A program made the position numbers and the translations under genes. From positions 682,001-746,000 of the forward strand of contig OZ345367.1 of the NCBI GenBank assembly GCA_977006965.1: DNA of 64,000 nt, written 5' to 3'. Shown one piece after another: positions 10,546 through 20,865 of the stretch. This DNA comes from Phymatolithon calcareum. Lineage: Eukaryota; Rhodophyta; Florideophyceae; Hapalidiales. The first letter of the stretch is position 1, and each line of letters opens with the position of its first letter. The notes beneath the pieces were generated by a model that saw nothing but the letters and a program-made list of their open reading frames with translations, was not told where the DNA came from and searched no databases.

Positions 10546-12666
10546 TCAAAGTCCACGACAAACACCTAAGTGACGATGGTACTTTGCATAGCCACCCACC
10601 GCTAGCAGAGCAAGCCTACTTGCAGTTGCTTCTCTCTCGTCAGGCAGCAAAACGGCAGGATCGGCATTGCGCAGTTGCCATCTGCTCTCCACGTCCATTT
10701 CTGTTGGGGACAAGAACACAATGTCTGATGCATCCAAAAATCTGGCTTTCACCCCATTAGCCCCCCCAACCTGACAAATGCGCCCGGTTGTACCGCTTAC
10801 TCCAAAAGCTCCACACGCCAGATTTTCAAGCGCTTTGTCCAAAGAAAGGCGCGATTGCAACGCAAGCCACATGGCCTGGTTTAAGAAAGCCAAACTCTTT
10901 GCATTGCTTCTTACGAACACACCGGCCGTTGACAATTTTCGACCACTTGCCTGAAACACCGCCACTGCAAATGCAACGTCAATGTCCAGCCCTATCACCT
11001 CTGAGAAGTATGCAGTCACGTTTCTTCGAAGAACCGCCCCTGGGCTGACATGTATAACGCTGACACGCAGAGCCACCAGTTGAGCAATCACTCTCATTCT
11101 TAGCAGCTCCCTCAATGCTCGAAACTCCGGATCTGTGTGCATTCCTTTAGTTAGTATTCGCTGTTCTTCCTCTCCCTGTATTGCCCTCTCCTCCAGATAC
11201 ACAGGTAATCCCTGTAGCAGGGCAAATGCGTACAGATCATCATCCAATGCCGCGATGATCATCCGTGAAAACACACCGGTAGCCTTTGCTGAACACGCCG
11301 TGTTTGACAGCAATTCCTTATCGGTCCGCGCAGCAACAACTAGCAGTACAGTACGACCCGTGGTGCGATTGCCAATTACGCCAAGCAAATCCGACAATGT
11401 AAGCGGGAGACCAAACACTGCAGATGACCATACATCTGCTCGCTGTACCCCTGAAATTGGCCACCGTCCCGCTGCAGCTCTTGGCCCACGCCCCGCAACC
11501 TCATCCGCGCTGCGCAACCCACAAAAGATTACCCGCGAACCTTCCACGACGAATGGGTCACTCTGAGCTCTAGACACAAACGTCGAGTGTTCGCATCGAC
11601 ATGCATGAGGTCGCCTTCGACGAAGCAAACAGAGCGTGGGTGCAGACGGGACATGACACGCGGTGAGTTTAAGCGGTGCATGCAGTATAGTACCTCGCTG
11701 CGGCACGAACGACCCGCGCGTTGCGGCGAGATGCGCATTTATATACAATTCGAATTTTTCAGCAGGATCTGCGCTCCAAAATGCACCCGGTTCCAGTTCC
11801 TTCAGTTCAGTCTCAACATGCGACGTCGTCACCAAGTGATAGTCGTGTTTCACATGCGTGATCGTGCACGCCTCCGACACATCAACCACCTTGGTACCGG
11901 CAGCTACTAGCAGTTCATTGGTGAACCAGTTGTCGTACTTACCGCGCCCAAACAAAAACGGGGGCGCACGAACACGTAGTGAGGGCAATGTGCCTGCCGG
12001 CCAGGCCCACACATCAATGCCACCGTATGTATGAAGAGTACCGGTGGCTCGAACGAATCGCACCAGTGCTTGTCGTGCATGTATACCGTCAGGCTCGAAT
12101 GGAAGATGTTCGACGTCCCATCGCGCTCCAAGTGCAACCCACGGCTTCCGCACCGCCTTCACGAGCTTTGCGAGCGCGAGCGCAAAATCATCGAAGAGGA
12201 GAATGTCTGCGTTGAGCAAGACAACAACCTCGTCACCTTCGGCTGTCGTTGAGTTCGCAGCCGCAAGCACGGAATGGAAAAGCGGGACGCCGAGAAACGA
12301 TTCATCAACGTGACGCATTGAAACGCCAAACTCTTGAGCGACGTCTTGGAATCCCTTGCCCAACAGCGTTATTCGCGGACGCGGTTGCAGTTGAAGCCAT
12401 GTTCGTAGCGCTCTTCGTTGTTGGTCGCCCTCGTGTCCTGTAAACGGTTTCGGTGCGGCGAAAAGACGGAGTTTCGGCCCTGGTGGGTGGACTCCTGGCG
12501 GAGCATAGGGGAACGGTAGCCAGTGGCCTAGGATGAGAAGTAGGGCGATAAAGAACGCGGACCAGGAAAACAAGGCGTTTTTTTGGAAGGTGCACGTCTC
12601 CTGACGCCCGCGGTGGGTTTCGGAGGACACAGCTCTGTTGATCAGGCGACTTTGCCGCCGCCTCAT
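10546..12666 (-). CDS. Type II membrane glycosyltransferase with two GT-like modules
   Basis: Product of 706 residues from the ATG at 12664-12666. The frame is open 186 bases further upstream, but that extension looks non-coding and would bury the membrane anchor. After an Arg-rich cytosolic start there is one membrane helix (about residues 35-55, AFFIALLLILGHWLPF) and a Pro-rich stem, the design of Golgi glycosyltransferases. The first module (about 85-330) has LLNADILLFDD near residue 150, with the DxD-like acidic pair of GT-A folds. The second module (about 400-690) has ALDDDLYAFALLQGLPVYLE near 465, and VSPGAV near 540 where Nucleotid_trans (GT77-type) proteins have a D-x-D, so the acidic pair there looks degenerate. 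It probably builds cell-wall or glycoprotein glycans. Donor and acceptor are not evident. Confidence 0.75.
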   Translation of the reverse strand: MRRRQSRLINRAVSSETHRGRQETCTFQKNALFSWSAFFIALLLILGHWLPFPYAPPGVHPPGPKLRLFAAPKPFTGHEGDQQRRALRTWLQLQPRPRITLLGKGFQDVAQEFGVSMRHVDESFLGVPLFHSVLAAANSTTAEGDEVVVLLNADILLFDDFALALAKLVKAVRKPWVALGARWDVEHLPFEPDGIHARQALVRFVRATGTLHTYGGIDVWAWPAGTLPSLRVRAPPFLFGRGKYDNWFTNELLVAAGTKVVDVSEACTITHVKHDYHLVTTSHVETELKELEPGAFWSADPAEKFELYINAHLAATRGSFVPQRGTILHAPLKLTACHVPSAPTLCLLRRRRPHACRCEHSTFVSRAQSDPFVVEGSRVIFCGLRSADEVAGRGPRAAAGRWPISGVQRADVWSSAVFGLPLTLSDLLGVIGNRTTGRTVLLVVAARTDKELLSNTACSAKATGVFSRMIIAALDDDLYAFALLQGLPVYLEERAIQGEEEQRILTKGMHTDPEFRALRELLRMRVIAQLVALRVSVIHVSPGAVLRRNVTAYFSEVIGLDIDVAFAVAVFQASGRKLSTAGVFVRSNAKSLAFLNQAMWLALQSRLSLDKALENLACGAFGVSGTTGRICQVGGANGVKARFLDASDIVFLSPTEMDVESRWQLRNADPAVLLPDEREATASRLALLAVGGYAKYHRHLGVCRGL

Positions 12667-13081
12667 GGCGGTTGAGGTGCAAAAACCAAGGAAGTAGTGT
12701 TGGTGGCTTGCGACATCTTTCCCGTGTGATGGCGATGCATGCCAATCGGGATGGGGGCTCTTTGCGCCTGTTCGATCACAAAATGCTGTGGAAAAGATCA
12801 AATTTTGTTTGAAAAGTGGGCAATTGCATGCAGATACTGTAGGGAGGAACACTTGTACTGCACAGTAATTTATACATTTGAAGGCACCATAAAGTTTAGT
12901 ATATGATAGACAACACTCGTGGGAGGGGAAACATACAACTGTCCCGTAAGATATTCATCATACGCCGCCGGTATCATAAATATGCAATTATGCCAATGAT
13001 CGCAGATCCGATATCGTCGCGATCCGTGGCGATCCGCTCACGGTGGTACAGTAATCAGGATCAGGGTTCAAAAGGACCCAC
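12667..13081. promoter_or_regulatory. Divergent promoter region
   Basis: Separates the head-to-head glycosyltransferase (minus) and propeller-like (plus) genes. It contains TACTGTA at about 12836 and TACAGTA at about 13047, one near each end. No clear TATA box. Confidence 0.4.
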
Positions 13082-15148
13082 ATGATGATGTTCCGTCAAA
13101 CCTCTTGGCCTTCTCCCATGGCCAATATTATTCCTGCTAGTGCAACCGAGCTCACGAATGATGGCAGCGATGAGCAGCTTATTCGACCCAGCTGTCGTGC
13201 CGCCAACTGTCTACGCGTGGCTCCAGATGCACCTTTCGTTTCGTTGGGTGGAGTCGATACCCATGTTATTCGCAACGTGAACGACGTCTCCCTCCTCGCC
13301 AAGCCTGGGTGCGTTAGTTTCGAAGGCCATGCCGTATCCTCTGGTGGTATTTTTGCATTTATTGTCAATCGCCGCGTTGCCGTGCTCAATATCTTCACTC
13401 AAGCATTCTGTCTTTCCGAGAGTGAGCTTATTTTCGATGTATCTGACATTGCTGTCGGGGCATCAACGCAGTACGGAAAAGTTTTCGTCGCAGTCGTCGG
13501 GTGTGAAGGAGTCGCGTTGTGGCGGATGAGTGCGAATCCCAACTTGGCTTCGGAAGGGACAGTGGAAACCTTGCACGGTCCGGTACATATATCAGGAACA
13601 GAACAAAGTTTATGCTCTAAGGTTGCAATTATGAACAGTACTCTCGCAGTGGCAACGGTTGATGGAAGGATTTTGATTTGGGACGATATCGCGCACCGTA
13701 TCTGGCATATGGATGAGGATGAAGTCCAATTTGCTAGCGAAACGGTGTTCGAGCGGCCGTCGAAGAGATTATTGTCTGACAAAATTACCGAAATATCCTT
13801 TTCGAACTATGATGGACATCATCGTTTGGCTGTCGCTTGGTGGACCGGCTGCGTTGAATTATACCAGCGCAAAGAAGAAGAATGGTCCCTGATATGGAGC
13901 ATTTCGAATGAACACTATTCGACGTTGAGCAATCAAGACTTTTTAGGGCATGACTCATCTGGCACTTTCGCAGTCTTTGCAACGCATTGCAATTTGTTTG
14001 CAGTTAATTCATTTTATGCATGTATTCGATTCTTGACGTCATCAGATGGAAAACTGGTATGGGAAGTTGCGCCCGAAGAAAACGCTGGGGAGGTAAAAGG
14101 GCTCGCGGCCACGGAAAAAGGTGTCCTAGTGTGGTATCGCGGTCTCCTAAGCTTGCGTCTTATTGAGTGGCCTGTCCTTCAACTTGCGAAATTGTCCAAA
14201 CAACTTCAAAAGCCCGTATCTTCGAATCCGGTACTGTCCGCGCCGTCAACAGATAAGGTTGAAAACTGTGCCTTTGAAACGCCAGAGAACGAAGTATGGA
14301 GAAACAAACTATACGAGGTGTTGGACGTGATCGTGTATCACAGGAAAGGTAGCAGCAAGCTCACCATCCGCAACCCCAATTCTCGGAAGAATACGTGTGT
14401 TCTTCTACCCTTCAATGCAAAGACGCTGCGCGTTACCGCCGACGAGGGCGTCAGCGGAGTGGATACAGCTAATGAGTCGACTCTTGTTGCGCTGGATGTA
14501 TTTGCCAATCATGAGCTTGTGGCGTGCCTCTTTGCAAAAGCTATTTTGATTTTCCGCGTTTCTCAGAATTCTTGGAATGCAATAATATGTGATCATGCTG
14601 TTGAACGTGGAGCGGTGTCAGTGAACCGCTCTCAGAACAAGTTTGACATAGTTGCGGCGGTCTCTTCAAGAGGCGAACTGTGGCGATGGAACATCGAAAC
14701 ACTTTCTCTGGTCAGCCCGGAAACTGTGGTATTGCCAGGTCCTGTCTTTTCCATCATCGGTTGCGCCAACGGAAGTGGTACTTTCGCGGCTCTGGGATGG
14801 CGGTACGAAAAAGAATCCAATAAGGTAGACAAAACATTCAATGGGCGATACTTGGTAGTGGTCCTGCCGGAATGGGAGGCCAATGAAGCCAACGCCGTAG
14901 AGATGAGTTTGCCGTGCTTGGATGGCAAGCTTCCGGGGTGCATACTCGCGTTATGGAAGAAGAAGAAGGTGCTTGTGATTCTTTTTGAAATCGCACGCGA
15001 TCTCCTCCTCGCAGCCTCCTACAGCACAACTGACCTAGAATTCTTGGATTCTAAAACAATTCGTAGGGAAATGGAGACACTTCCTCTTGCCTATCCAGTG
15101 GCGCGACACAACATACCCGGATGCTTCTCTCCTGAAACTGCCGAATGA
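13082..15148 (+). CDS. Beta-propeller (WD40-like) protein of unknown function
   Basis: Product of 688 residues starting at the first of three consecutive ATGs; an alternative Met lies at residue 13. The sequence is a series of short beta-rich segments with weak WD-like ends (VDGRILIWDD near 200, GELWRWNIE near 540) and typical hydrophobic blades such as LAVAWWTGCVELYQ. This suggests one or two propellers. The last 130 residues are less regular. No signal peptide or membrane segment is apparent. I do not recognise the family; a diverged nucleoporin or trafficking scaffold is possible but not shown. It is transcribed divergently from the glycosyltransferase gene. Confidence 0.7.
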   Translation: MMMFRQTSWPSPMANIIPASATELTNDGSDEQLIRPSCRAANCLRVAPDAPFVSLGGVDTHVIRNVNDVSLLAKPGCVSFEGHAVSSGGIFAFIVNRRVAVLNIFTQAFCLSESELIFDVSDIAVGASTQYGKVFVAVVGCEGVALWRMSANPNLASEGTVETLHGPVHISGTEQSLCSKVAIMNSTLAVATVDGRILIWDDIAHRIWHMDEDEVQFASETVFERPSKRLLSDKITEISFSNYDGHHRLAVAWWTGCVELYQRKEEEWSLIWSISNEHYSTLSNQDFLGHDSSGTFAVFATHCNLFAVNSFYACIRFLTSSDGKLVWEVAPEENAGEVKGLAATEKGVLVWYRGLLSLRLIEWPVLQLAKLSKQLQKPVSSNPVLSAPSTDKVENCAFETPENEVWRNKLYEVLDVIVYHRKGSSKLTIRNPNSRKNTCVLLPFNAKTLRVTADEGVSGVDTANESTLVALDVFANHELVACLFAKAILIFRVSQNSWNAIICDHAVERGAVSVNRSQNKFDIVAAVSSRGELWRWNIETLSLVSPETVVLPGPVFSIIGCANGSGTFAALGWRYEKESNKVDKTFNGRYLVVVLPEWEANEANAVEMSLPCLDGKLPGCILALWKKKKVLVILFEIARDLLLAASYSTTDLEFLDSKTIRREMETLPLAYPVARHNIPGCFSPETAE

Positions 15149-15740
15149 CCAGAGCTAGATATCAGCGCGTCTGTGACTGCTATTGCATTGTCGTATGTTC
15201 GAGTTGAACTAAGTGATCTGATTCTGCCCATGCAAATTGTTTTTGAGCGGATTATCAGAAACGATTTTATTGTACTACTTCTATTTTATGGTGGTTTGAT
15301 TTAGCTAAGAACTCAAAATTACTTCGTGTCAAGGTCTTAGAAAGACACTTCGTTTGTCATTTACTTTGCAAAAGCAGTGGCCGTCAAACATATGTTGGAC
15401 GCCACGCAAGGTAGTCTTCTTAAAATGGAGATAGTGACATGCTTGGTTCCTGATAATGGTGGCATTCTGATGATTCATATAGCCTAAGACATAAATTCAT
15501 AGTCATTTCTCTTGTTACGGTTCATCGAAACCAAACCATCGTGGATGCTCTGAAGCCTTCGTAAGAGAATAATCCATTAGAGAGCGACGTAAATTCTGAG
15601 CTACGTCACTTGGCCTTTCTCCCATATAACAAAGATGTCCTGGAATGTTCCCCAGTATTGATAGTAAATTCCGAGTTTGTTCTCACTTGCACTGCCGACG
15701 TGAACTCGCCACCTCAGTATAATTGTTGCTTTCAAAGCAC
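15149..15740. other. Intergenic spacer
   Basis: AT-rich spacer. The last 100 bases or so before the TATA box at 15741 show patchy similarity to the region upstream of acidic protein B. No gene seen. Confidence 0.5.
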
Positions 15741-15748
15741 TATAAAAA
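15741..15748 (+). promoter_or_regulatory. TATA box and conserved leader of acidic protein D
   Basis: TATAAAAA, 115 bp before the ATG, inside the context GCACTATAAAA shared with gene B. The leader down to the ATG is largely conserved with that of gene B, including GGTTGAACAACAGCC and CAAGGTCCCAAA. Confidence 0.65.
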
Positions 15749-15855
15749 GCTCTCATGTGGTCAACCCCGGTTGAACAACAGCCATACTTCACAAGACACA
15801 CACTCAATCGTCTCAATACAGTCTCGCCAAGGTCCCAAATTTTTTCGCAACCATC

Positions 15856-16211
15856 ATGACTTCCAAGATTTCATCCGCCTGCCTTATGAGCGTCAGTCTC
15901 CTTCTGGGCGCTCTTATTGTTATTGCAAACGCTGAAATGTCTTCCGTTTCCGCTCTTGAGAAAGGGGGAACGTTGAACAAAATCCAAGGCGTGAAGGTTG
16001 CCAATTCGGATGCCGACGTGAAGAACTCAAACCTAGAGGAAGTCGTTAACTCGAACATCGAAGGCATGTTTGACGAGGAGATGGATGGTGACATAGAACA
16101 TGACGAGGATGATGAGGAAGCTGACGAAGACGAAGATGAAGTGGGCGAGGATGAAGAGGGCGAGGATGTTGGTGAACTTGAAATTGTAGATCGTGACGCC
16201 GATATCGATTA

Positions 16212-16243
<32 letters not shown>

Positions 16244-16392
16244 GGTACGCGAATGATGATGAAGAGCACGAAGAAGAAGAAGAAGCAGATGTCGAGAGAA
16301 TTACTGGTGTTTCAGGTGCAACCACGGATGTCGATTCTTCCATCAAGACGGAAATGGGGAATAAGAAGGGGGTCAACGTGCATAACAATTAA
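15856..16392 (+). CDS. Secreted acidic protein D (paralogue of the gene at 4049)
   Basis: Product of 178 residues with a signal peptide (LLLGALIVIANA) and the same layout as the gene at 4049-4600: GTLNKIQGVK after the signal peptide, a shared FDEEMDGDIEHDED entry into the acidic block, SGATTDV and a Lys/Asn-rich end. The acidic block differs in length. A run of GAT codons (about 16205-16235) gives a pure Asp tract that is probably length-variable by slippage. The copy lies on the opposite strand, 11 kb away, and keeps the TATA box and leader, so it should be expressed like its partner. Function unknown, with the same calcium- or matrix-binding guess. Confidence 0.8.
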
Positions 16393-16835
16393 GATTGCAA
16401 GACAGGCTACAATCCCTCGGCGATAGTTTGAACATCCTCTCTCGTGTTCGTCCCGTCGACACTTGAGTTATACTGATTGGACTATGTTGGATCTATTTAA
16501 GAATTAAGTTAAAGAGTTGCGTTTGCACCTCCCGCTAAGCCGATACTTTTGAGAACATCTTCCATTGGCAAAAGCGATGTGCAGCCGCAAACCACCACTC
16601 CATAGTTCTGGCCAGTAAGAAAGCTCAAATACCAAGCTTCAGAAATTCTAGTTCGTACTCTTCCTCAAGGTAATGGTCCAAGAGTATGCAAATAGCTTGC
16701 TCCTGCACTGACCACTTTCGGGAAGTGATGTGATCGGAATGCACAGGATCTTATCTTCCCGGGAGAGTACCAGTGACTTTTCCCTGAATTTTGCTCTTCT
16801 GCAAGAGCAAACGAATTCATCTGGAACAAAAGACT

Positions 16836-16871
16836 GGGGTGTCGCTAATTTTAAAAATTCAGCGACACCCC
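16836..16871. repeat. Hairpin, 11-bp arms
   Basis: Arms GGGGTGTCGCT (836-846) and AGCGACACCCC (861-871) around a 14-base AT-rich loop. The flanks continue the pairing loosely (GACT against GGTC). It lies about 40 bp before the MITE and is not part of its terminal repeat. Confidence 0.6.
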
Positions 16872-16913
16872 CGGTCAGAGTAGGGCCCGGTAGAGAGGTT
16901 TAGTTAAGAAATA

Positions 16914-17357
16914 CAGTCAATCCTCGTTAAATTGATTCTCGAAATCAGAATATACTCACTTTCACGAATATGAATGGAATGAACGGATATAGGATACTCC
17001 TAAATTTAACGATTTTTTAAGGTGCGCAGAATATTCGATTTGAGAATACATTCCCAAACCCTGGTCACGGCACATGATTGAATATTGTTTATTTGTTTGA
17101 TACCGACGCACAGCCTGTTTTCGTCAATTATACACGTGTGAAGTATACTGTATGGCCGAGGTTACAGCACCAACTTGTCGTTATTCTCTCTTTTTATTTT
17201 TTATTGAATAAATAAGTTAACTCCTCTGTTAGCCCCCTCCGATGTACACGTGTGTCCTGAGACTTATAATTCGAATTAACTTCTGGATTATCTTCGATTT
17301 GCTGGATATCAAGTCGTTCCACATTGGGCATCCATTCATTAAAATGAGGATTGACTG
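16914..17357. mobile_element. Non-autonomous pogo/Fot-like MITE, 444 bp
   Basis: Left end begins CAGTCAATCCTCGTT and the right end, read on the minus strand, begins CAGTCAATCCTCATT. Both ends are flanked by TA (16912-16913 and 17358-17359). TA target duplications and CAGTCAA-type ends are those of pogo/Fot/Tigger elements of the Tc1/mariner superfamily. The interior is AT-rich with no transposase frame, so it depends on a transposase elsewhere. It sits between acidic protein D and the LRR gene. Confidence 0.75.
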
Positions 17358-17733
17358 TATCCTTTCAGTACATTAACAATTCAACCCAACCATGTCACAT
17401 AACACAACATACCAGGCGAAGGTTTTCGACATAAGGAGATAGTATGGGCACAATGTTTTTTGCCCATGCGTTTTAAAAATCTTTCTTAGAACAGTTATTA
17501 GCTGTTCTAATAAGAAACATTTTGTGGTTGGATAGAAGTAGAACTTCGTTATGATGGAAATTGATATCAATTATGACAGCGCATTGTTGCTGTGAGTGAT
17601 CAATTTCTGAAATACCGAATCATGAGACGTTCATTCACCACCCACAAGATCATCATCGTTGTTTTCTGCTGTTGCCTCTTGCTATTCCGCATCGCCTCCA
17701 AGTTCGCAAGCATGCCGCGGAGGAACGTAAATC
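17358..17733. other. Upstream region of the LRR gene
   Basis: No gene seen. A short upstream open frame starts at about 17711 and overlaps the real start at 17734, which could dampen translation. Confidence 0.35.
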
Positions 17734-19329
17734 ATGACGAATGATCGCGGACACCCGCCTCGCAGAAACCCACCGCGAAAGTGCAAAAGACCACCCCAAA
17801 ACAATAGTATTGCACTCCTCAAAAGACGAAGAAAATCCGGTTCTAAAGATGAGCGCAAGTCGTACTTCGATACACTTCTCGTGGACGCGCTCGAGAATAT
17901 TGTGCGATTTTCAAGCGAGAAGCCGAAGCATTCGGATTGGAAGTTCTACGTAAAGCCAGAGGTCGCACTCTCACTTGTTAAAGTTGGAGGTGCTCTCTCC
18001 CAATGCGCGAAGCAAAGTTTTCGTAAACTGCAGGCTGAGTTTTCCACCGTGATGGTCGACCGGAAGGGTATCCTCGTGAATGGAGAAGGTAAAGATTCTC
18101 GTGTCAAATTCGCGGCTCTCCTCTCAGCCTTTGGTCCGAATCTCACCGAAGTTCATATGCGGCGTGCGATCTTTCCAAAACTGTGGAAGCAGTCTCTGGT
18201 ATCCAACTGCTCGAACGTGAAGCGACTAGTCTTGTCTTTCGAGACGAAAAAGAGCACTTCAGTGGCCGATGTTTTCTCTGCTCTCTCCGGTAAACTTGAA
18301 GCCTTAGAGCTATACGTTTACTCAATAGAGGCTTCCGAAATCGATGCCATTGCTGAGCATTGTCGTGGACTGCATCATCTGTCTCTAGGCTGTCGCGTGG
18401 TCAAGGCACCCCTCACTCCTGTGTGGGCAGCGATTGGTGACCACTTGGAGGGGCTCCGCATCGAAACTTTTCATCTCCGCTTTGAGCCATCCGAGGTACT
18501 GCACCATTGTAAGAAATTGCGACGATTGGCGTTTCGCGACCTTCCCCCGTGCGAGATGATTGAGCAACTATGTTGCGGCTACGGTCCACAGCTGGAGTCC
18601 CTAGACCTACATTTCTTCCGCTCCAGCCCGGAATTTCTCAGCCGTATTATCGCTGCATGTCCCAACGTCGCCATTGATTTGGGACAAGTTTGTATGGAGG
18701 ACAGAACTGCCTTGATGCTTGCCATGGGGCCACGAGCGTCCAGCCTGTCCGTCAGAAACTATAGGCGTTATGTATATGACGAGGATAGTCTCAGAAGGAT
18801 AAGTCAAGTGTGCACGAATTTGGAGACTATTTGGTGGACGGATCGAACTATTCCAGCTGCCGCTTGCAAAACCTTATTTGCATATCCCAAACCTCGGCTT
18901 GTGCACGTAAATGTGAGGTGCAGAGGTGAGGAAACAATCACTGCGTTTCTTGAAGGACTTGCAGAGAGCGTGACTACTATAGAGACTTTTGAGTATAATG
19001 GGATCTATCTTCCGATTGAGCTTTTGCGAAAATTTGTCGCCGCAAACCGCATGCTTCGAAAGGTGCAACTTGGAAGCAGTAACGGTGCGGTATGTATCTG
19101 CTGTGATGTGGGTGTGATGGCGCCTTTTGTTCCCGACGAACCAGATCGCTTGTTGAGCATGAACTGGCCTAATATTGTTAAGGCACTCGTTCCGACTCCC
19201 AAGCTCTCTGAACTTGATTTTTCTTGTTGTAAGAAAGGAGGCGAAAGATTTGATGACCTTGTTGAAGTGTGTTATCCTGCTCGTCATAGAAACATTTCAA
19301 TCTCCGTTTGTGGATACCAGTATACGTGA
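17734..19329 (+). CDS. Leucine-rich-repeat protein with F-box-like start
   Basis: Intron-less gene for 531 residues. The first 35 residues are strongly basic (Arg, Lys, Pro) and may carry a nuclear signal. A helical segment follows (LLVDALENIVRF, about 48-60) that looks like a weak F-box and a linker (VALSLVKVGGALSQ). Residues 130-520 form irregular leucine-rich repeats with units such as LEALELYVYS, LRRLAFRDLPP, LESLDLHFF and LSELDFSCC, roughly 25-30 residues apart. By family, F-box/LRR proteins recruit substrates to SCF ubiquitin ligases; here the F-box is too weak to be sure. No membrane segment is seen. Confidence 0.7.
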   Translation: MTNDRGHPPRRNPPRKCKRPPQNNSIALLKRRRKSGSKDERKSYFDTLLVDALENIVRFSSEKPKHSDWKFYVKPEVALSLVKVGGALSQCAKQSFRKLQAEFSTVMVDRKGILVNGEGKDSRVKFAALLSAFGPNLTEVHMRRAIFPKLWKQSLVSNCSNVKRLVLSFETKKSTSVADVFSALSGKLEALELYVYSIEASEIDAIAEHCRGLHHLSLGCRVVKAPLTPVWAAIGDHLEGLRIETFHLRFEPSEVLHHCKKLRRLAFRDLPPCEMIEQLCCGYGPQLESLDLHFFRSSPEFLSRIIAACPNVAIDLGQVCMEDRTALMLAMGPRASSLSVRNYRRYVYDEDSLRRISQVCTNLETIWWTDRTIPAAACKTLFAYPKPRLVHVNVRCRGEETITAFLEGLAESVTTIETFEYNGIYLPIELLRKFVAANRMLRKVQLGSSNGAVCICCDVGVMAPFVPDEPDRLLSMNWPNIVKALVPTPKLSELDFSCCKKGGERFDDLVEVCYPARHRNISISVCGYQYT

Positions 19330-20865
19330 TTGTCTGCATTGAAGGCCCCTGTCGTTTGAAAATGGTATAGATTAATAATTCTATTTGCTCGGTCCTTTCT
19401 GGTGGTCCGATTTACTCTTTCCATAGAAGTACAAGATCTTGACAGACTGTATGAGTGGTTCTCAGCACTTAAAAACACAAACCAGATGACCAACCCTGAA
19501 CACATTCTTGACATTTGCTTAATAGTCAACCAGAATGACAGCGACAACAGATCAAAGTACTTCGATGACGGAAGAGAAATGGTCCTGCACCGTTGTGTTT
19601 TACAATGGTCACCAATTTAGATCCCCCGTCCGTCCATGCATGGGGCCAATAAGAAGACACCATCCTGTCACACACAACCTACCATCAACCAGAGAAGTCG
19701 TAAAAGTCGCCACGGGTATCGGCCCGCCGACCCCAAGCCCTGGTGCATTCCCTGGCATTTGCCTCGGGAGGACCTAGGATTTCGTAGAGCTCCTGGTACC
19801 CCTGCAGGTAGCTTAAAGTAAAGATGTCGGCAAGTCTCAACATACTTGCCACATTTATGCTCGCCCATGGAACTTCGGCGCAGAAACGACTCGGGACGTC
19901 GCAAACTCCCATGTGCGTACCGTCGCTCGTCAAGAGACGGTATACTTTGCGTGGTAATAGAAACGATATGACATTCCCCCTCGAGATCTTTTCTGTGAGA
20001 CCAGAGGTAGGTTTTGGAGTTTTGTTGACTATGCCACGTTTAACGCATCTAGAAACCCTCCAGAACGGAAGGTTGCCAACTTACTCCGTCAAGGGGGCAC
20101 CGGGCACCTCAATAAAATGAACAATTACGCCACATTTATGTTGCGCACAGCCACAGCAGATCCCCGAAAGAGGCTGCTGTCGAAGGGGATAGCGAGAGGT
20201 CCGAAAAGCCGTGAGGAAAGCGATGACAGTATAGAACACGCACATTGAGCGATGATTACAACGAGTTGGTTACTCGGAGCAGACGTTTGAGCCCCGAGGA
20301 AGAATACGGTATCAGTGAGATATGAATGGCTGAAAGGCGAGCCTTACCCTGCCCTAAAGTCCCTGTGAAGGCCGAATCAGAAGTAGTACTTACCGGGGTA
20401 GGCGGCAGGCGTTTTGCGGTGACCAAGAAGTTATGATTGCAAGATTTGAGATCCAGCGCTCAACAAGCCTGTACAAGGTAATTGCTCTCTAAGTTACTGG
20501 AACGAATAAGACTCGAGCTGCTCCGATGCATTTCGAGAACAAGACTGAGAGCTCTACGTTTGAATGCTCAGTCTCAGTATTTAAAGATTCTGTATACCAA
20601 TGCCAAAATTAGAGCTCTACATCCCTCACTGAGTCCACTGGGGAAAGGGCATCATGCCCATAATGGCCCTAATAGGATAGGGTCTGTGAGGATGCCCCAA
20701 AGAGTTTAAATAAAAAGGGCTACGTGGAACGGTCGTGCAATGGTCTAAACCCAGTCAGCTTCCAGTCTTCTTCTCACCGGGAAAATGGGAACTGAAAGCG
20801 TCCGCGAGTCCACATTTGGAAGGTCCATCCATGATATGAATCCGACGTCGGTTCAGTGCGTAGTT
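19330..20865. other. Intergenic region, no supported gene
   Basis: Start of a 6.5-kb stretch with few signals. Open frames are short and lack family similarity. A TATA-like AAATAAAAAGG lies near 20709. Confidence 0.45.
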
